Source: an uncultured Nitrospira sp. (GTDB taxonomy: Bacteria; Nitrospirota; Nitrospiria; Nitrospirales; Nitrospiraceae). Taken from it: DNA of 48,479 nt. A model generated the notes under the pieces. The model was not told the origin of the DNA, searched no databases, and was given only the letters and a program-made list of their open reading frames with translations. Positions 1-9,208 of this stretch are shown one piece after another. Where the stretch lies: assembly GCA_902500715.1 (NCBI GenBank), contig CABVRO010000011.1, positions 1 through 48,479 of the forward strand, in the 5' to 3' direction. Every line of letters begins with the position of its first letter. Within the stretch, counting starts at the first letter, position 1. Both the position numbers and the translations under genes were made by a program.

Positions 1-572
1 TCTTCCATTCTCCCGGACTCAAGATCGTCGCTCCTTCAACACCCTATGACGCAAAAGGACTGTTGAAGGCGGCCATCCGCGACCCCAACCCGGTGCTCTA
101 CTTTGAACACAAGTTTCTCTACCGCCGGATCAAAGCGACCTTGCCGCAGGAGGATTACATCGTTCCCCTCGGCAAGGCAGAAGTGAAACGAACAGGCCGC
201 GACGTCTCGCTCATCACGTACGCAGCGATGGTCCATCTGGCCCTGGAAGCGGCGGAACTGTTGCGCAAGGAAGGCATCGACCTTGAGGTGGTGGACCTTC
301 GCACCTTGATCCCGCTCGACAAGGAGACGATCTACGCGTCGGTGCGCAAGACCGGCAAGGTCATCCTTCTGCATGAGGACAACAAAACCGGCGGGATCGG
401 GGCCGAAATTTCCGCGTTGCTGGCGGAAGACTGCTTCGACTCTCTGGATGGGCCCATTCTCCGCATCGCCCCGCCGGACACCCCGGTGCCGTTCAGCACG
501 CCGCTGGAAGAATTCTTTCTGCCCAAAGTGAGCGACATCGTCGCGGGAGCGAAGAAGTTGGCGGCCTATTGA
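1..572 (+). CDS. 2-oxoacid dehydrogenase E1 component, beta subunit (branched-chain type), 5' truncated
   Basis: This is the C-terminal 189 residues of an E1 beta subunit; the reading frame is open from base 3 and the start lies outside the window. With an alpha subunit (not in the window), E1 beta carries out the thiamine-diphosphate-dependent decarboxylation of a 2-oxoacid and passes the acyl group to lipoyl-E2. Visible signatures are the segment around PNPVLYFEHKFLYR and a C-terminal transketolase-C-like domain with VVDLRTLIPLD and HEDNKTGGIGAE. The FEHK-LYR wording and the catabolic context fit the branched-chain (2-oxoisovalerate) enzyme better than pyruvate dehydrogenase. E2 follows after 37 bases, so the two are in one operon. 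Substrate is inferred, not proven. Confidence 0.9.
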   Translation, partial: FHSPGLKIVAPSTPYDAKGLLKAAIRDPNPVLYFEHKFLYRRIKATLPQEDYIVPLGKAEVKRTGRDVSLITYAAMVHLALEAAELLRKEGIDLEVVDLRTLIPLDKETIYASVRKTGKVILLHEDNKTGGIGAEISALLAEDCFDSLDGPILRIAPPDTPVPFSTPLEEFFLPKVSDIVAGAKKLAAY

Positions 573-609
573 ACTGAGAACGAAGAAGCGAACAGCTCTG
601 GAGGTCGAA

Positions 610-1767
610 GTGGCCACCGACATCGTGATGCCCCAACTCGGTGAAAGCATCGCGGAAGGGACCGTCGTCAAATGGCTGATCCCGCAAGGCGGAGCTGTCG
701 AAAAGGATCAGCCGCTCCTGGAAGTGGAAACCGAAAAGGTCGCCCTGGATATTCCCTCTCCTGCGACCGGGTTCCTCACCGAGATACTCGTGTCTGAAGG
801 AACAACCGTTCCGGTCGGAACAATGCTGGCCAAGCTCGATACTCAACCGGCATCCGGCGTCGTCAATCGTGTCGGGGGCGTGACGATCCGGCCGATGGAG
901 GCAGCGCAGGGCGAGCGTCGCTACTCACCCGCCGTTCGGCAACTGGCGAAGGAACATGGCCTGGATCTCTCCGCGATCACAGGAACCGGCGAGGGCGGGA
1001 GAGTCACGAAGCATGACCTGCTGGACATGATCGGCAAGCATAAATCGACCGGCAGCGTGCAGGGTATGTTAGCCGCAACACCATCCCCGCCTCCCACCTC
1101 CAAGCATGAAGAGATCGTGCCTCTGTCTCAAATGCGAAAGACCATCGCCGACCGGATGGTCCAGAGCCGGCACCAGGCGGCCCATGTGGCGACATTTTTC
1201 GAAGCGGACTTCAGCCGCATCACCAGGTTTCGAGAGGGCCGCGCTCTCACGTATCTGCCGTTCGTGATCAGCGCGGTCACGCGCGCCATCAAGGAACACC
1301 CGCTGCTGAATTCCTCCTGGCGGGAGCAGGGGCTCGCGATCAAGCAAGGCATGCACATCGGCATCGCAGTAGCGCTCGACGACGGCCTCCTGGTTCCCGT
1401 TATTCGGCATGCCGATCGCAAAGGACTGAGCCAGATTGCCCAGGATATAACAGACCTCGCCGAACGAGCCAGGAGCAAGCGGTTACGACCCGAAGAGGTT
1501 CAGGACGGCACCTTCACCATCACCAACCACGGCGGCTTCGGGAGCCTCTTCAGCACCCCCATCATCAATCAACCGCAGACCGCCATCCTCGGAGTGGGAT
1601 CGGTACAGAAACGCGCTGTCGTCATCAACGATGCCATCGCCATCCGTCCCATGTGTTACTTGAGCCTCTCGTTCGACCATCGAGTGATCGATGGCGCCAT
1701 CGCCGACCGCTTCATGGCCAGGGTGAAACAGCATCTTGAAGAAAGCGACTGGGAGAAACTGTTGTGA
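610..1767 (+). CDS. Dihydrolipoamide acyltransferase (E2) of 2-oxoacid dehydrogenase complex
   Basis: E2 core of the complex whose E1 beta is directly upstream; it moves the acyl group from its lipoyl arm to coenzyme A. Domain order is clear: a single lipoyl domain (about residues 1-77, lipoylated Lys43 in VETEKVALD), a peripheral-subunit-binding domain (about 105-140, YSPAVRQLAKEHG), and the catalytic acyltransferase domain to the end with the active-site motif FDHRVIDGA. At 385 residues it is slightly short for the family because the linkers are short. The start is GTG at 610, chosen because GGAGG lies just upstream and the protein then begins MATDIVMPQLGES, the normal E2 N-terminus. It overlaps the thiolase start by 4 bases. 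No E3 gene is present in the window. Confidence 0.93.
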   Translation: MATDIVMPQLGESIAEGTVVKWLIPQGGAVEKDQPLLEVETEKVALDIPSPATGFLTEILVSEGTTVPVGTMLAKLDTQPASGVVNRVGGVTIRPMEAAQGERRYSPAVRQLAKEHGLDLSAITGTGEGGRVTKHDLLDMIGKHKSTGSVQGMLAATPSPPPTSKHEEIVPLSQMRKTIADRMVQSRHQAAHVATFFEADFSRITRFREGRALTYLPFVISAVTRAIKEHPLLNSSWREQGLAIKQGMHIGIAVALDDGLLVPVIRHADRKGLSQIAQDITDLAERARSKRLRPEEVQDGTFTITNHGGFGSLFSTPIINQPQTAILGVGSVQKRAVVINDAIAIRPMCYLSLSFDHRVIDGAIADRFMARVKQHLEESDWEKLL

Positions 1768-2948
1768 ACGCCGGACACCAGGCCGTCATCGTGAGCGCAG
1801 CCCGAACCCCGATGGGCAGCTTCAACGGAAGCTACAGCTCCATTCCGGCCACCAAGCTCGGGAGCCTCGCCATCGCCGAAGCCGTCAGACGCATCCAACT
1901 GCCGGGTGATCGGATCGACGAAGTTCTGATGGGATGCGTGCTCAGCGCGGGATTGGGCCAGGCACCGGCCAGACAGGCAGCCATCGGCGCGGGGCTGCCC
2001 CATTCCGTCGGCGCCGTCACGGTCAATAAGGTATGCGGGTCCAGCCTGCAGGCCGTCATGATGGCCACAAGGGTCATCGCGCTAGGCGAAGCGAACATCG
2101 TGGTGGCCGGTGGAATGGAAAACATGACACGGGCCCCCTTCCTGCTGGAGAAGGCCAGGCAAGGCTATAGACTGGGGCACGGCGAGCTGACCGACAGTTT
2201 AATCAAAGACGGGCTCTGGGATGTCTACAACCAGTTTCACATGGGGAATGCGGGGGAGTTGTGCGCGGCCGAATATCGATTGTCGAGGCAGGAGGTCGAC
2301 GACTTCGCCCTGGAAAGTTACAGCCGGGCCCGTGACGCGATCGCCCGAGGCGCCTTCAAGAAGGAGATCGTTCCGGTCGAAGTGCCGCAGAAAAAGGGAG
2401 CGCCGCTCATCGTCATGGAAGACGAGGAACCCAACCGAGTAGATCTGACCAAGCTGCGACAGCTCAAACCGGTGTTTCAGGACGATGGAGTCCTGACAGT
2501 GGGCAACTCCCCCTCCTGTAACGATGGAGCGGCAGCATTGGTCCTCATGGCTGAAGAGGAGGCCGCCCGGCTTGGTCTCACGACAATGGCTCGCATCGTC
2601 GGGTATGCCGGTGCCGCGCTGGCGCCGGAATGGTTCACGATTGCGCCCGTGGAAGCAATCCGGCGGCTGCTGAAACAGACCAGACTTTCCATCGGTGACA
2701 TCGACCTGTTCGAGATCAATGAAGCGTTTTCGGCCGTCTCCCTGGCGATCAATCGTGAACTCGGCCTCGATCCCAAGAAGGTCAACGTCAACGGCGGCGC
2801 GGTGGCCCTGGGTCATCCCATCGGCGCCACCGGAGCCAGGATCTTGACGACGTTGCTGTATGCCATGGAGGTGCGCGACGTCCATCGCGGGTTGGCCGCC
2901 CTCTGCATCGGAGGCGGAGAAGCGCTCGCCCTCATCGTAGAGCGGTGA
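1764..2948 (+). CDS. Thiolase (acetyl-CoA C-acetyltransferase)
   Basis: A 394-residue biosynthetic/degradative type thiolase, which reversibly cleaves acetoacetyl-CoA (or another 3-oxoacyl-CoA) to acetyl-CoA. The nucleophilic Cys91 sits in VNKVCGSSLQAV, the catalytic His in NGGAVALGHPIGATG, and the second cysteine in CIGGGEALAL. The start is GTG at 1764, overlapping the E2 stop codon (GTGA), so translation is coupled. Next to HMG-CoA lyase and 3-hydroxybutyryl-CoA dehydrogenase it plausibly handles acetoacetyl-CoA from leucine or butyrate breakdown. Length and motifs are those of a complete, active enzyme; chain-length preference cannot be read from sequence. Confidence 0.94.
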   Translation: MNAGHQAVIVSAARTPMGSFNGSYSSIPATKLGSLAIAEAVRRIQLPGDRIDEVLMGCVLSAGLGQAPARQAAIGAGLPHSVGAVTVNKVCGSSLQAVMMATRVIALGEANIVVAGGMENMTRAPFLLEKARQGYRLGHGELTDSLIKDGLWDVYNQFHMGNAGELCAAEYRLSRQEVDDFALESYSRARDAIARGAFKKEIVPVEVPQKKGAPLIVMEDEEPNRVDLTKLRQLKPVFQDDGVLTVGNSPSCNDGAAALVLMAEEEAARLGLTTMARIVGYAGAALAPEWFTIAPVEAIRRLLKQTRLSIGDIDLFEINEAFSAVSLAINRELGLDPKKVNVNGGAVALGHPIGATGARILTTLLYAMEVRDVHRGLAALCIGGGEALALIVER

Positions 2949-2961
2949 ACCAGGGATCGTT

Positions 2962-3846
2962 ATGACGATCGACGACATCAAAACCATCGGAGTCGTAGGC
3001 GCGGGACAGATGGGGCGCGGCATCGCGCAGGTACTGGCCACGGCGGGCTGGAATGTCCTCCTCATCGATGCAACAGAGGAGGCATTAGAAGAGGCCATTA
3101 AGAAAATCTGGCAGGGCGTCACGAAAGCGGTCGAGAAGGGTGCCCTCCGGGGAGATCAGGCCGGATCGGCCATGGCGATCATTCATCCGATGAAGCACAT
3201 GCAACGATTACGAGAGGCGCAGGTGGTAATCGACGCGATACCCGAAGATCCCGTCATGAAACGGGCGCTGTTCGCGCAATTAGGGCAGGTCTGCGAACCA
3301 TCGACCCTCCTGGCCAGCAATACCTCCTCGATTTCGATCGCGAGTCTGGGCATGGCCTCGGGTCGTCCCGATCGCGTCGTCGGCATCCATTTTATGAATC
3401 CCGTCCCGGTCATGAGGCTGGTCGAAGTGGTACGCGCCATCGAAACCTCCGAGCCTACGGTGCAACTGGCCCTGGGACTTGTTCGCCGCGCAGGGAAAAC
3501 CGCGGTGGTCTGCAAGGATTCCCCCGGTTTCATCGTCAACCGGGTTCTCATTCCCATGATCAACGAGGCTGTCTTTGCGCTGGAGGAGGGAGTGGCAACG
3601 GCCGAATCGATTGATCTGGCGATGGTGGAAGGGACCAACCATCCCGTGGGCCCCCTGGCCTTGGCCGACCGCATCGGTCTGGATACGGTGCTCGCAATCT
3701 GCGAAGTGCTCCATCAGGACCTGGGTGACCCGAAGTTCCGCCCCTGTCCTCTGCTGCGCAAGTATGTCGAAGCCGGTCGGCTGGGGAGAAAGAGCGGACA
3801 TGGATTTTACGTGTATGGTGACCAGCCGGCGATGAATGTGAGCTGA
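2962..3846 (+). CDS. hbd: 3-hydroxyacyl-CoA (3-hydroxybutyryl-CoA) dehydrogenase
   Basis: A 294-residue NAD(P)-dependent 3-hydroxyacyl-CoA dehydrogenase of the stand-alone short form (Hbd type), oxidising 3-hydroxybutyryl-CoA to acetoacetyl-CoA. The Rossmann motif GAGQMGRGIAQ begins at residue 13; the catalytic His lies in VGIHFMNPVPVM and the conserved SPGFIVNRVLIP and NHPVGPLALADRIGLD segments follow. It starts 13 bases after the thiolase stop with GGGATCG upstream, so it belongs to the same transcript. Together with the thiolase and the hydratase further down it completes the lower half of a beta-oxidation spiral for short chains. A role for 3-hydroxyisobutyryl-CoA is possible but less typical. 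Confidence 0.93.
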   Translation: MTIDDIKTIGVVGAGQMGRGIAQVLATAGWNVLLIDATEEALEEAIKKIWQGVTKAVEKGALRGDQAGSAMAIIHPMKHMQRLREAQVVIDAIPEDPVMKRALFAQLGQVCEPSTLLASNTSSISIASLGMASGRPDRVVGIHFMNPVPVMRLVEVVRAIETSEPTVQLALGLVRRAGKTAVVCKDSPGFIVNRVLIPMINEAVFALEEGVATAESIDLAMVEGTNHPVGPLALADRIGLDTVLAICEVLHQDLGDPKFRPCPLLRKYVEAGRLGRKSGHGFYVYGDQPAMNVS

Positions 3847-3876
3847 CGTCTGCGTTCCTTCCTGGAGGGCCGCGTC

Positions 3877-5472
3877 ATGAACGAGCGGAAATCTCGATTC
3901 TCCTCTCTCTCCGGATTAGACATCGAACGGGTCTACGGCCCGGACCATCTGAAGGGTTGGAACGTCGAGCAGGATCTCGGCCAACCGGGCTCATTCCCCT
4001 ACACTCGCGGCATCTACCCGAGCATGTATCGCAGCCGCCTCTGGACCATGCGGCAATTCGCCGGTTTCGGTTCCGCGGACGATACGAATCGGCGCTTCAA
4101 GTACCTTCTGGCCAGGGGCCAGACCGGGCTCAGCGTCGCCTTCGACCTGCCGACGCTCATGGGCCTTGATGCCGACGATCCGATGGCCCGGGGCGAAGTG
4201 GGTCACTGTGGCGTGGCCATCTCCTCACTCGCCGACATGGAACGGCTGTTCGACGGCATCCCGCTCGACCAGGTCACCACCTCGATGACGATCAACGGAC
4301 CGGCTGTGGTACTCTTTGCCATGTATCTGGCCGTGGCAGAAAAACGCGGCATCCCGTTCAACCGACTCGGCGGCACGATTCAAAACGATATTCTGAAAGA
4401 ATATATCGCGCAAAAGGAGTGGCTCTTCCCGCCCGAACCGCACATCGCGATCATCGTCGATACGATCGCCTACTGTGCCGCTCATGTCCCTAAGTGGCAT
4501 CCGATCAGCATCAGCGGGTACCACATCCGGGAGGCAGGCTCGACAGCCGTTCAAGAACTCGCGTTCACACTGTACGACGGACTCACCTATGTGGATGCGG
4601 CCGTGAAGTCCGGCCTCGACGTGGATGCCTTCGCGCCGCAACTCTCTTTCTTCTTCAACGTGCACAATGACTTCTTCGAAGAGATTGCCAAGTTCCGGGC
4701 CGCCCGGCGCTTGTGGGCGCGTGAAATGGAGCAGCGTTACCACCCGAAGAATCCCCGCTCCCTCCAACTCCGCTGTCACGCCCAGACGGCCGGCTGCTCC
4801 CTGACCGCCCAACAGCCGATGAACAACGTGGTGCGCACCACCCTCCAGGCCCTGGCCGCGGTGCTCGGCGGGACCCAATCGCTCCACACCAACTCGATGG
4901 ATGAAACCCTGGCGCTCCCCACAGAAGAAGCGGTGACGCTGGCCTTGCGGACACAACAGGTCATCGCCTCCGAGAGTGAAACCGTCAACTGCGTCGATCC
5001 GTTGGGCGGCTCCTACTTTGTCGAATCGCTGACGAACCGATTGGAAGAAGGAGCGCGGGACTATTTCCGAACACTGGATCGGATGGGTGGAATGGTGGCG
5101 GCAATCGAACAGGGATTTCCGCAGCGGGAAATCCTCGATGCGTCACAACGGTATCAAAGAGAAATTGAACGCCAGGAACGGCCCATCGTCGGCGTCACCG
5201 ATTATGTGGAACAGGAAACACGCTCCATCCCCATTTTGAAGATCGGATCGGAAGTGGAACAGGAACAGGTCGCGCGCTTGTCCGATCTCAGGAAATCGCG
5301 TGATCCCTTCAAGATGGCCGGCTCATTAGAAGAGGTACAGGAAACGGCCGCCTGCCACCAGAACCTCCTACCCGCTCTGATCGATGCCGTGAAGGCAAAG
5401 GCGACATTGGGAGAGATCTGCGCCGCGTTGAAGGAAGTGTATGGAACCTATCGAGAGCCGGTGGTGTTATGA
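3877..5472 (+). CDS. icmA: Isobutyryl-CoA mutase large subunit (cobalamin-dependent acyl-CoA mutase, TIM-barrel chain)
   Basis: Substrate-binding chain of a B12-dependent acyl-CoA mutase, 531 residues, without the C-terminal cobalamin domain, which is supplied by the separate gene at 6308. Active-site His216 lies in [11 protein letters not shown]. Aligning by conserved blocks to methylmalonyl-CoA mutase, the position of Tyr89 is Phe61 (in MRQFAGF) and that of Arg207 is Gln179 (in [10 protein letters not shown]); the spacing of 118 residues is identical. The Phe/Gln pair is the known mark of isobutyryl-CoA mutase, which interconverts butyryl-CoA and isobutyryl-CoA, while Tyr/Arg marks methylmalonyl-CoA mutase. 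Size also matches IcmA better than the fused enzymes. Gene prediction tools may well label it methylmalonyl-CoA mutase. Confidence 0.88.
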   Translation: MNERKSRFSSLSGLDIERVYGPDHLKGWNVEQDLGQPGSFPYTRGIYPSMYRSRLWTMRQFAGFGSADDTNRRFKYLLARGQTGLSVAFDLPTLMGLDADDPMARGEVGHCGVAISSLADMERLFDGIPLDQVTTSMTINGPAVVLFAMYLAVAEKRGIPFNRLGGTIQNDILKEYIAQKEWLFPPEPHIAIIVDTIAYCAAHVPKWHPISISGYHIREAGSTAVQELAFTLYDGLTYVDAAVKSGLDVDAFAPQLSFFFNVHNDFFEEIAKFRAARRLWAREMEQRYHPKNPRSLQLRCHAQTAGCSLTAQQPMNNVVRTTLQALAAVLGGTQSLHTNSMDETLALPTEEAVTLALRTQQVIASESETVNCVDPLGGSYFVESLTNRLEEGARDYFRTLDRMGGMVAAIEQGFPQREILDASQRYQREIERQERPIVGVTDYVEQETRSIPILKIGSEVEQEQVARLSDLRKSRDPFKMAGSLEEVQETAACHQNLLPALIDAVKAKATLGEICAALKEVYGTYREPVVL

Positions 5473-6317
5473 AGCTCGGTGCCTTTGACATCTATGCAGT
5501 GACCGACGGCCGGTTCCGGCTGGATGGTGGCGCCATGTTCGGGGTGGTGCCCAAGGCGCTCTGGCAGAAATGCTGCCCGGCGGATGAGCTGAATCGTATT
5601 CCGCTCCACTTGAACTGTTTGTTGATCCAGGCTCACGGCAAGAACGTCCTGGTGGATACGGGTCTCGGCGATAAGGAAGATGCAAAATTTCACTCCATGT
5701 TTGCAGTGGAGCGAACGCCGACCCTGCGCGACTCGCTGCAGCGCCATGGCCTCACTCACGACGATATTCATCTGGTCATCAACACCCATCTGCACTTCGA
5801 CCATGCCGGAGGCAATACGGTCGCGAACGGAAACGATGTGCTGCGGTCAGCCTTTCCCAAGGCCACCTACTATGTGCAACAGGGGGAGTACGACGACGCC
5901 GTTGCGGCGAATGAACGGACCAGGGCCAGTTACCGGCAGAACAATTTCTCACCGGTCGCGCAACTGAATCAGTGGGAGTTCCTCTGCGGCGATACAGAAC
6001 TGCTGCCGGGAATCGCCACGATGGTCACGGCCGGTCATACACGCTTCCATCAGAGTGTCAAAGTCGAGTCGGAAGGCCGGATCGCCTTCTTCCTGGGCGA
6101 TCTGATTCCGACCGTCTCGCATCTGCCCCTCCCCTACATCATGGGGTACGACCTCGATCCCATGCAGACACTCGATACCAAGCGTCGGGTGCTGGATCGA
6201 GCGTTTAAGGAGCACTGGTTGCTGATATTTGAACACGATCCCCAGATCCAAGCCGGTCATCTCAGGAATGATACAGAAGGACGATATGTGCTGGAAGAGG
6301 TGGACATATGGCAATAG
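5469..6317 (+). CDS. MBL-fold metallo-hydrolase lodged between the mutase subunits
   Basis: A 282-residue metallo-beta-lactamase-fold hydrolase. The dizinc motif is intact: His107, His109, Asp111 and His112 in [13 protein letters not shown], a later His in [10 protein letters not shown], Asp in FLGDLIPT, and His in FEHDP. The overall arrangement resembles AttM/AiiB-type lactonases and other quinolone-signal or thioester hydrolases of the family; no signal peptide is seen, so it is cytoplasmic. Its ATG overlaps the mutase large-subunit stop (ATGA at 5469) and its own end overlaps the small-subunit start by 10 bases, so all three are translationally coupled. A role in hydrolysing a CoA thioester or a damaged product of the mutase is inference only. 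Confidence 0.88.
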   Translation: MKLGAFDIYAVTDGRFRLDGGAMFGVVPKALWQKCCPADELNRIPLHLNCLLIQAHGKNVLVDTGLGDKEDAKFHSMFAVERTPTLRDSLQRHGLTHDDIHLVINTHLHFDHAGGNTVANGNDVLRSAFPKATYYVQQGEYDDAVAANERTRASYRQNNFSPVAQLNQWEFLCGDTELLPGIATMVTAGHTRFHQSVKVESEGRIAFFLGDLIPTVSHLPLPYIMGYDLDPMQTLDTKRRVLDRAFKEHWLLIFEHDPQIQAGHLRNDTEGRYVLEEVDIWQ

Positions 6318-6715
6318 CGACGACACCCATTCGAGTGTTGATCGGCAAAGTGGGATTGGATGGACATGACCGGGGGGTCAAACTCGTCGCCCGGGCGTTG
6401 CGCGATGCCGGAGTGGAGATCATTTACACCGGCCTCCATCAGACGCCTGAACAGATCGTGACCACCGCCATTCAGGAGGACGTGCAGGCCATCGGCCTCA
6501 GCATCCATTCCGGTGCCCACAACTCGCTCTTTCCCCGCGTGCTGCAGTTGCTGAAAGAGCAGGGTGCGGGAGACGTCACGCTGTTCGGCGGAGGCATTAT
6601 CCCCGATGACGACGTCCCGCGACTCAAAGCCGCCGGTGTAGAGATGTTATTTCGCCCGGCCACGCCGATGCATGACATCGTCGATTTCGTGAAGGGACTT
6701 CGAGTCGAGCGTTGA
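6308..6715 (+). CDS. icmB: Isobutyryl-CoA mutase small subunit (cobalamin-binding)
   Basis: A 135-residue stand-alone B12-binding domain, the partner of the large chain at 3877. The cobalamin-ligand motif DxHxxG is at residues 18-23 (DGHDRG, His20 as lower axial ligand), followed by LSIHSGAH and the GGG of [11 protein letters not shown] near the nucleotide tail pocket. The length is that of IcmB (about 136 residues) rather than the roughly 200-residue domain at the end of methylmalonyl-CoA mutase. Its ATG lies inside the end of the hydrolase gene (10-base overlap). The chaperone-like G-protein MeaB is encoded at 10135 in the same operon. Confidence 0.9.
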   Translation: MAIATTPIRVLIGKVGLDGHDRGVKLVARALRDAGVEIIYTGLHQTPEQIVTTAIQEDVQAIGLSIHSGAHNSLFPRVLQLLKEQGAGDVTLFGGGIIPDDDVPRLKAAGVEMLFRPATPMHDIVDFVKGLRVER

Positions 6716-6728
6716 GAGGATATCCGAG

Positions 6729-8333
6729 ATGCGCGTCCTGAAGACCACCGTGAATAAGACATCGGAAGAGTTTCGCCAAGCCCATGCCCACTACGAAAGC
6801 CTGACGGCCGGTTTGAAGAAGCATCTGGCCATCGTGCAAGCCGGCGGACCGTCCGATGCGGTGGCGCTCCACAAGAAACGCGGAAAGATGACGGCCCGTG
6901 AGCGCATTGCCGCCCTGCTCGATCGAGGGTCGCCCTGGATCGAACTCAGCCCCCTCGCCGCCTTCGGCTTGTATGACAATCAGGTCCCGACCGCAGGGCT
7001 GGTCACCGGCATCGGCTCCGTGTCGGGACGATTCTGTGTCATTGCCGCCAACGATGCGACGGTCAAAGGGGGAACCTACTTCCCCATGACCATCAAGAAA
7101 CATTTGCGGGCGCAAGAGATCGCCTTGGAGAACCGGCTGCCGGCGATTTATCTCGTCGATTCCGGCGGCATCTTTCTGCCCATGCAGGCTGAGGCCTTTG
7201 CCGACAAGGACCATTTCGGACGGATCTTCTTCAACCAGGCTCGAATGTCCGCAGCCGGTATCGCCCAGATTGCCGTGGTCATGGGCATGTGCACGGCCGG
7301 CGGCGCCTACGTGCCGGCCATGTGCGACGAAAACGTGATCGTTCAGGGAACCGGCACGATTTACCTGGCCGGACCGCCGTTGGTCAAAGCCGCAACCGGC
7401 GAAGACGTCACCAGTGAAGAACTCGGCGGGGCCGATCTCCACACCCGTCTATCGGGCGTCAGCGATCATCTGGCGCAGGATGACCATGATGCGTTGGACA
7501 TCTGCCGATCGATCATTGCCACACTCGGGCGACGGCCTCCGAGACTTCGTCGAGAACAAATCGATGAGCCCCTGTACCCGGCCGAAGAACTCTACGGAAT
7601 CATTCCTGCGAATCCGCGTCAGAAATGGGAAGTCCGGGAAGTCATAGCGCGCCTCGTGGACGGCAGCCGCTTTCAGGAATTCAAGGCACGATATGGTTCG
7701 ACGCTGGTCTGTGGCTTCGCCCACTGGATGGGTCACCTTGTGGGCCTCATCGCCAACAACGGAGTGCTGCTCTCGGAGTCCGCGCTGAAAGGCGCACACT
7801 TTGTCCAGCTCTGCGCGCAACGGCGCATTCCGCTGGTATTTCTGCAAAACATCACCGGGTTCATGGTCGGAAAAGATTATGAGACGAGAGGCATCATTAA
7901 GGACGGCGCCAAGATGGTGCAGGCCGTCGCGACTGCCGAGGTTCCTAAGTTCACCATCCTGATCGGTGCCTCCCACGGAGCCGGCAACTATGCCATGTGC
8001 GGGCGTGGCTATGGTCCTCGATTCCTCTTCACCTGGCCCAACGCGCGAACCTCGGTGATGGGCGCACAACAGGCCGCGCAGGTTCTTGTCACGGTCAAGC
8101 AACAGCAGCGCGCGCGTGAACAGGGACGGCTGTCGGATGAAGAACAGCAGCGAATCACGGAGGCCACCCGGTCGCAATATGAGCAGGAAGGCAGTCCCTA
8201 TTTCAGCAGCGCGCGACTGTGGGACGACGGCATTCTGGATCCCGTGGAGACACGAAACGTCCTGGGCCTCTGTCTGGATCTCGCCGCGTCCGTTCCGGCC
8301 AGAGAAACCCATGTGCCGGTGTTTCGTATGTGA
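6729..8333 (+). CDS. mccB: Acyl-CoA carboxylase carboxyltransferase subunit, methylcrotonyl-CoA carboxylase beta type
   Basis: A 534-residue biotin-dependent carboxyltransferase, transferring carboxyl from carboxybiotin to an acyl-CoA. Both crotonase-like halves are present, with the blocks [28 protein letters not shown] and [17 protein letters not shown], and [13 protein letters not shown] in the second half. This set and the length are those of 3-methylcrotonyl-CoA carboxylase beta chains rather than propionyl-CoA carboxylase. The nearby hydratase and HMG-CoA lyase genes support a leucine route. The biotin carboxylase/biotin carrier alpha chain is not in the window and may lie upstream of base 1. 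Start ATG 6729 follows GAGAGGATATCC by a few bases. Substrate is inferred from motifs and context. Confidence 0.88.
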   Translation: MRVLKTTVNKTSEEFRQAHAHYESLTAGLKKHLAIVQAGGPSDAVALHKKRGKMTARERIAALLDRGSPWIELSPLAAFGLYDNQVPTAGLVTGIGSVSGRFCVIAANDATVKGGTYFPMTIKKHLRAQEIALENRLPAIYLVDSGGIFLPMQAEAFADKDHFGRIFFNQARMSAAGIAQIAVVMGMCTAGGAYVPAMCDENVIVQGTGTIYLAGPPLVKAATGEDVTSEELGGADLHTRLSGVSDHLAQDDHDALDICRSIIATLGRRPPRLRREQIDEPLYPAEELYGIIPANPRQKWEVREVIARLVDGSRFQEFKARYGSTLVCGFAHWMGHLVGLIANNGVLLSESALKGAHFVQLCAQRRIPLVFLQNITGFMVGKDYETRGIIKDGAKMVQAVATAEVPKFTILIGASHGAGNYAMCGRGYGPRFLFTWPNARTSVMGAQQAAQVLVTVKQQQRAREQGRLSDEEQQRITEATRSQYEQEGSPYFSSARLWDDGILDPVETRNVLGLCLDLAASVPARETHVPVFRM

Positions 8334-8359
8334 GGATCGCGGCGGCTGAGGAGGCACGA

Positions 8360-9208
8360 ATGCGTCGATATACGACCCTGGCGATGGAATCACGCGGCGA
8401 CATCCGCTGCATCACGCTCGATAGGCCTGAACGGCGCAACGCCTTCGACAGCCGGATGATAAGTGAACTGACTCAGGCATTCGACGAATCGGCTCAGGAG
8501 CCGTCCCTGAGAGGAGTGTTGCTATCCAGCACCGGACCGGTCTTTTGCGCCGGGGCCGATCTCCAATGGATGCAATCCACGTCTCCGGTCTCGGATGCCC
8601 AGGCAACAGATGACGCCCACCGCCTTACCCGCATGTATCGCGCCATCGACGAATCTCCCTGTCCGGTCATCGCCCGGGTGCAAGGGCCTGCCTTCGGTGG
8701 CGGGCTCGGACTGATGGCGGTCTGCGATATCATTGTCGCAGCGGAGGATGCAACGTTCTCGCTCAGCGAGGCCAGGCTCGGGTTGATCCCGGCGGTCATC
8801 GCACCCTTTCTCCTGCGCAAGGCAGGCGAATCGTTTCTTCGACGGTATGCGCTCACCGGCGAAACCTTTGGGCCGTCGGTCGCGCACCGGTTCGGCATCG
8901 TGCACGACGTCGTGCCTCAGAGCGATCTGGACGATCGCATCGCGGAACTCATCGACGCCATCAAGCAGCTGGCTCCCCACGCAACCAGGACAACAAAAGG
9001 GTTGCTGCTGAAGATACCTCCGCTGACCGAGCAGGAACGGGAAACGACCTGCGCAGAGGCCAACGCCAGGGCTCGTGGTGCTGCCGAGGCGATGGAAGGG
9101 CTCCGCGCCTTTGCGGAGAAGCGGCCACCACAGTGGGCCAAGGGACAGAAACAGCAGCCGGCACGGGAGGGGGCGAAGGAACACCATGTTGCAAGCCGGC
9201 CTACATAA
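8360..9208 (+). CDS. Enoyl-CoA hydratase/isomerase family protein, probable methylglutaconyl-CoA hydratase
   Basis: A 282-residue crotonase-family protein. The oxyanion-hole segments are visible as FCAGADLQWMQ and GPAFGGGLGLMAVCDI, followed by FSLSEARLGLIPAVIAPFLLRKAG, which carries the glutamate typical of hydratases. The start at 8360 is chosen over a longer open frame because GAGGAGGCACGA sits immediately upstream and the frame before it lies inside the carboxyltransferase gene. Between a methylcrotonyl-CoA carboxylase subunit and HMG-CoA lyase, the natural step is 3-methylglutaconyl-CoA to HMG-CoA; a general short-chain enoyl-CoA hydratase is the alternative. The C-terminus is Lys/Gln/Pro-rich and extends a little beyond the usual family end, overlapping the next gene by 23 bases. 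Confidence 0.86.
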   Translation: MRRYTTLAMESRGDIRCITLDRPERRNAFDSRMISELTQAFDESAQEPSLRGVLLSSTGPVFCAGADLQWMQSTSPVSDAQATDDAHRLTRMYRAIDESPCPVIARVQGPAFGGGLGLMAVCDIIVAAEDATFSLSEARLGLIPAVIAPFLLRKAGESFLRRYALTGETFGPSVAHRFGIVHDVVPQSDLDDRIAELIDAIKQLAPHATRTTKGLLLKIPPLTEQERETTCAEANARARGAAEAMEGLRAFAEKRPPQWAKGQKQQPAREGAKEHHVASRPT

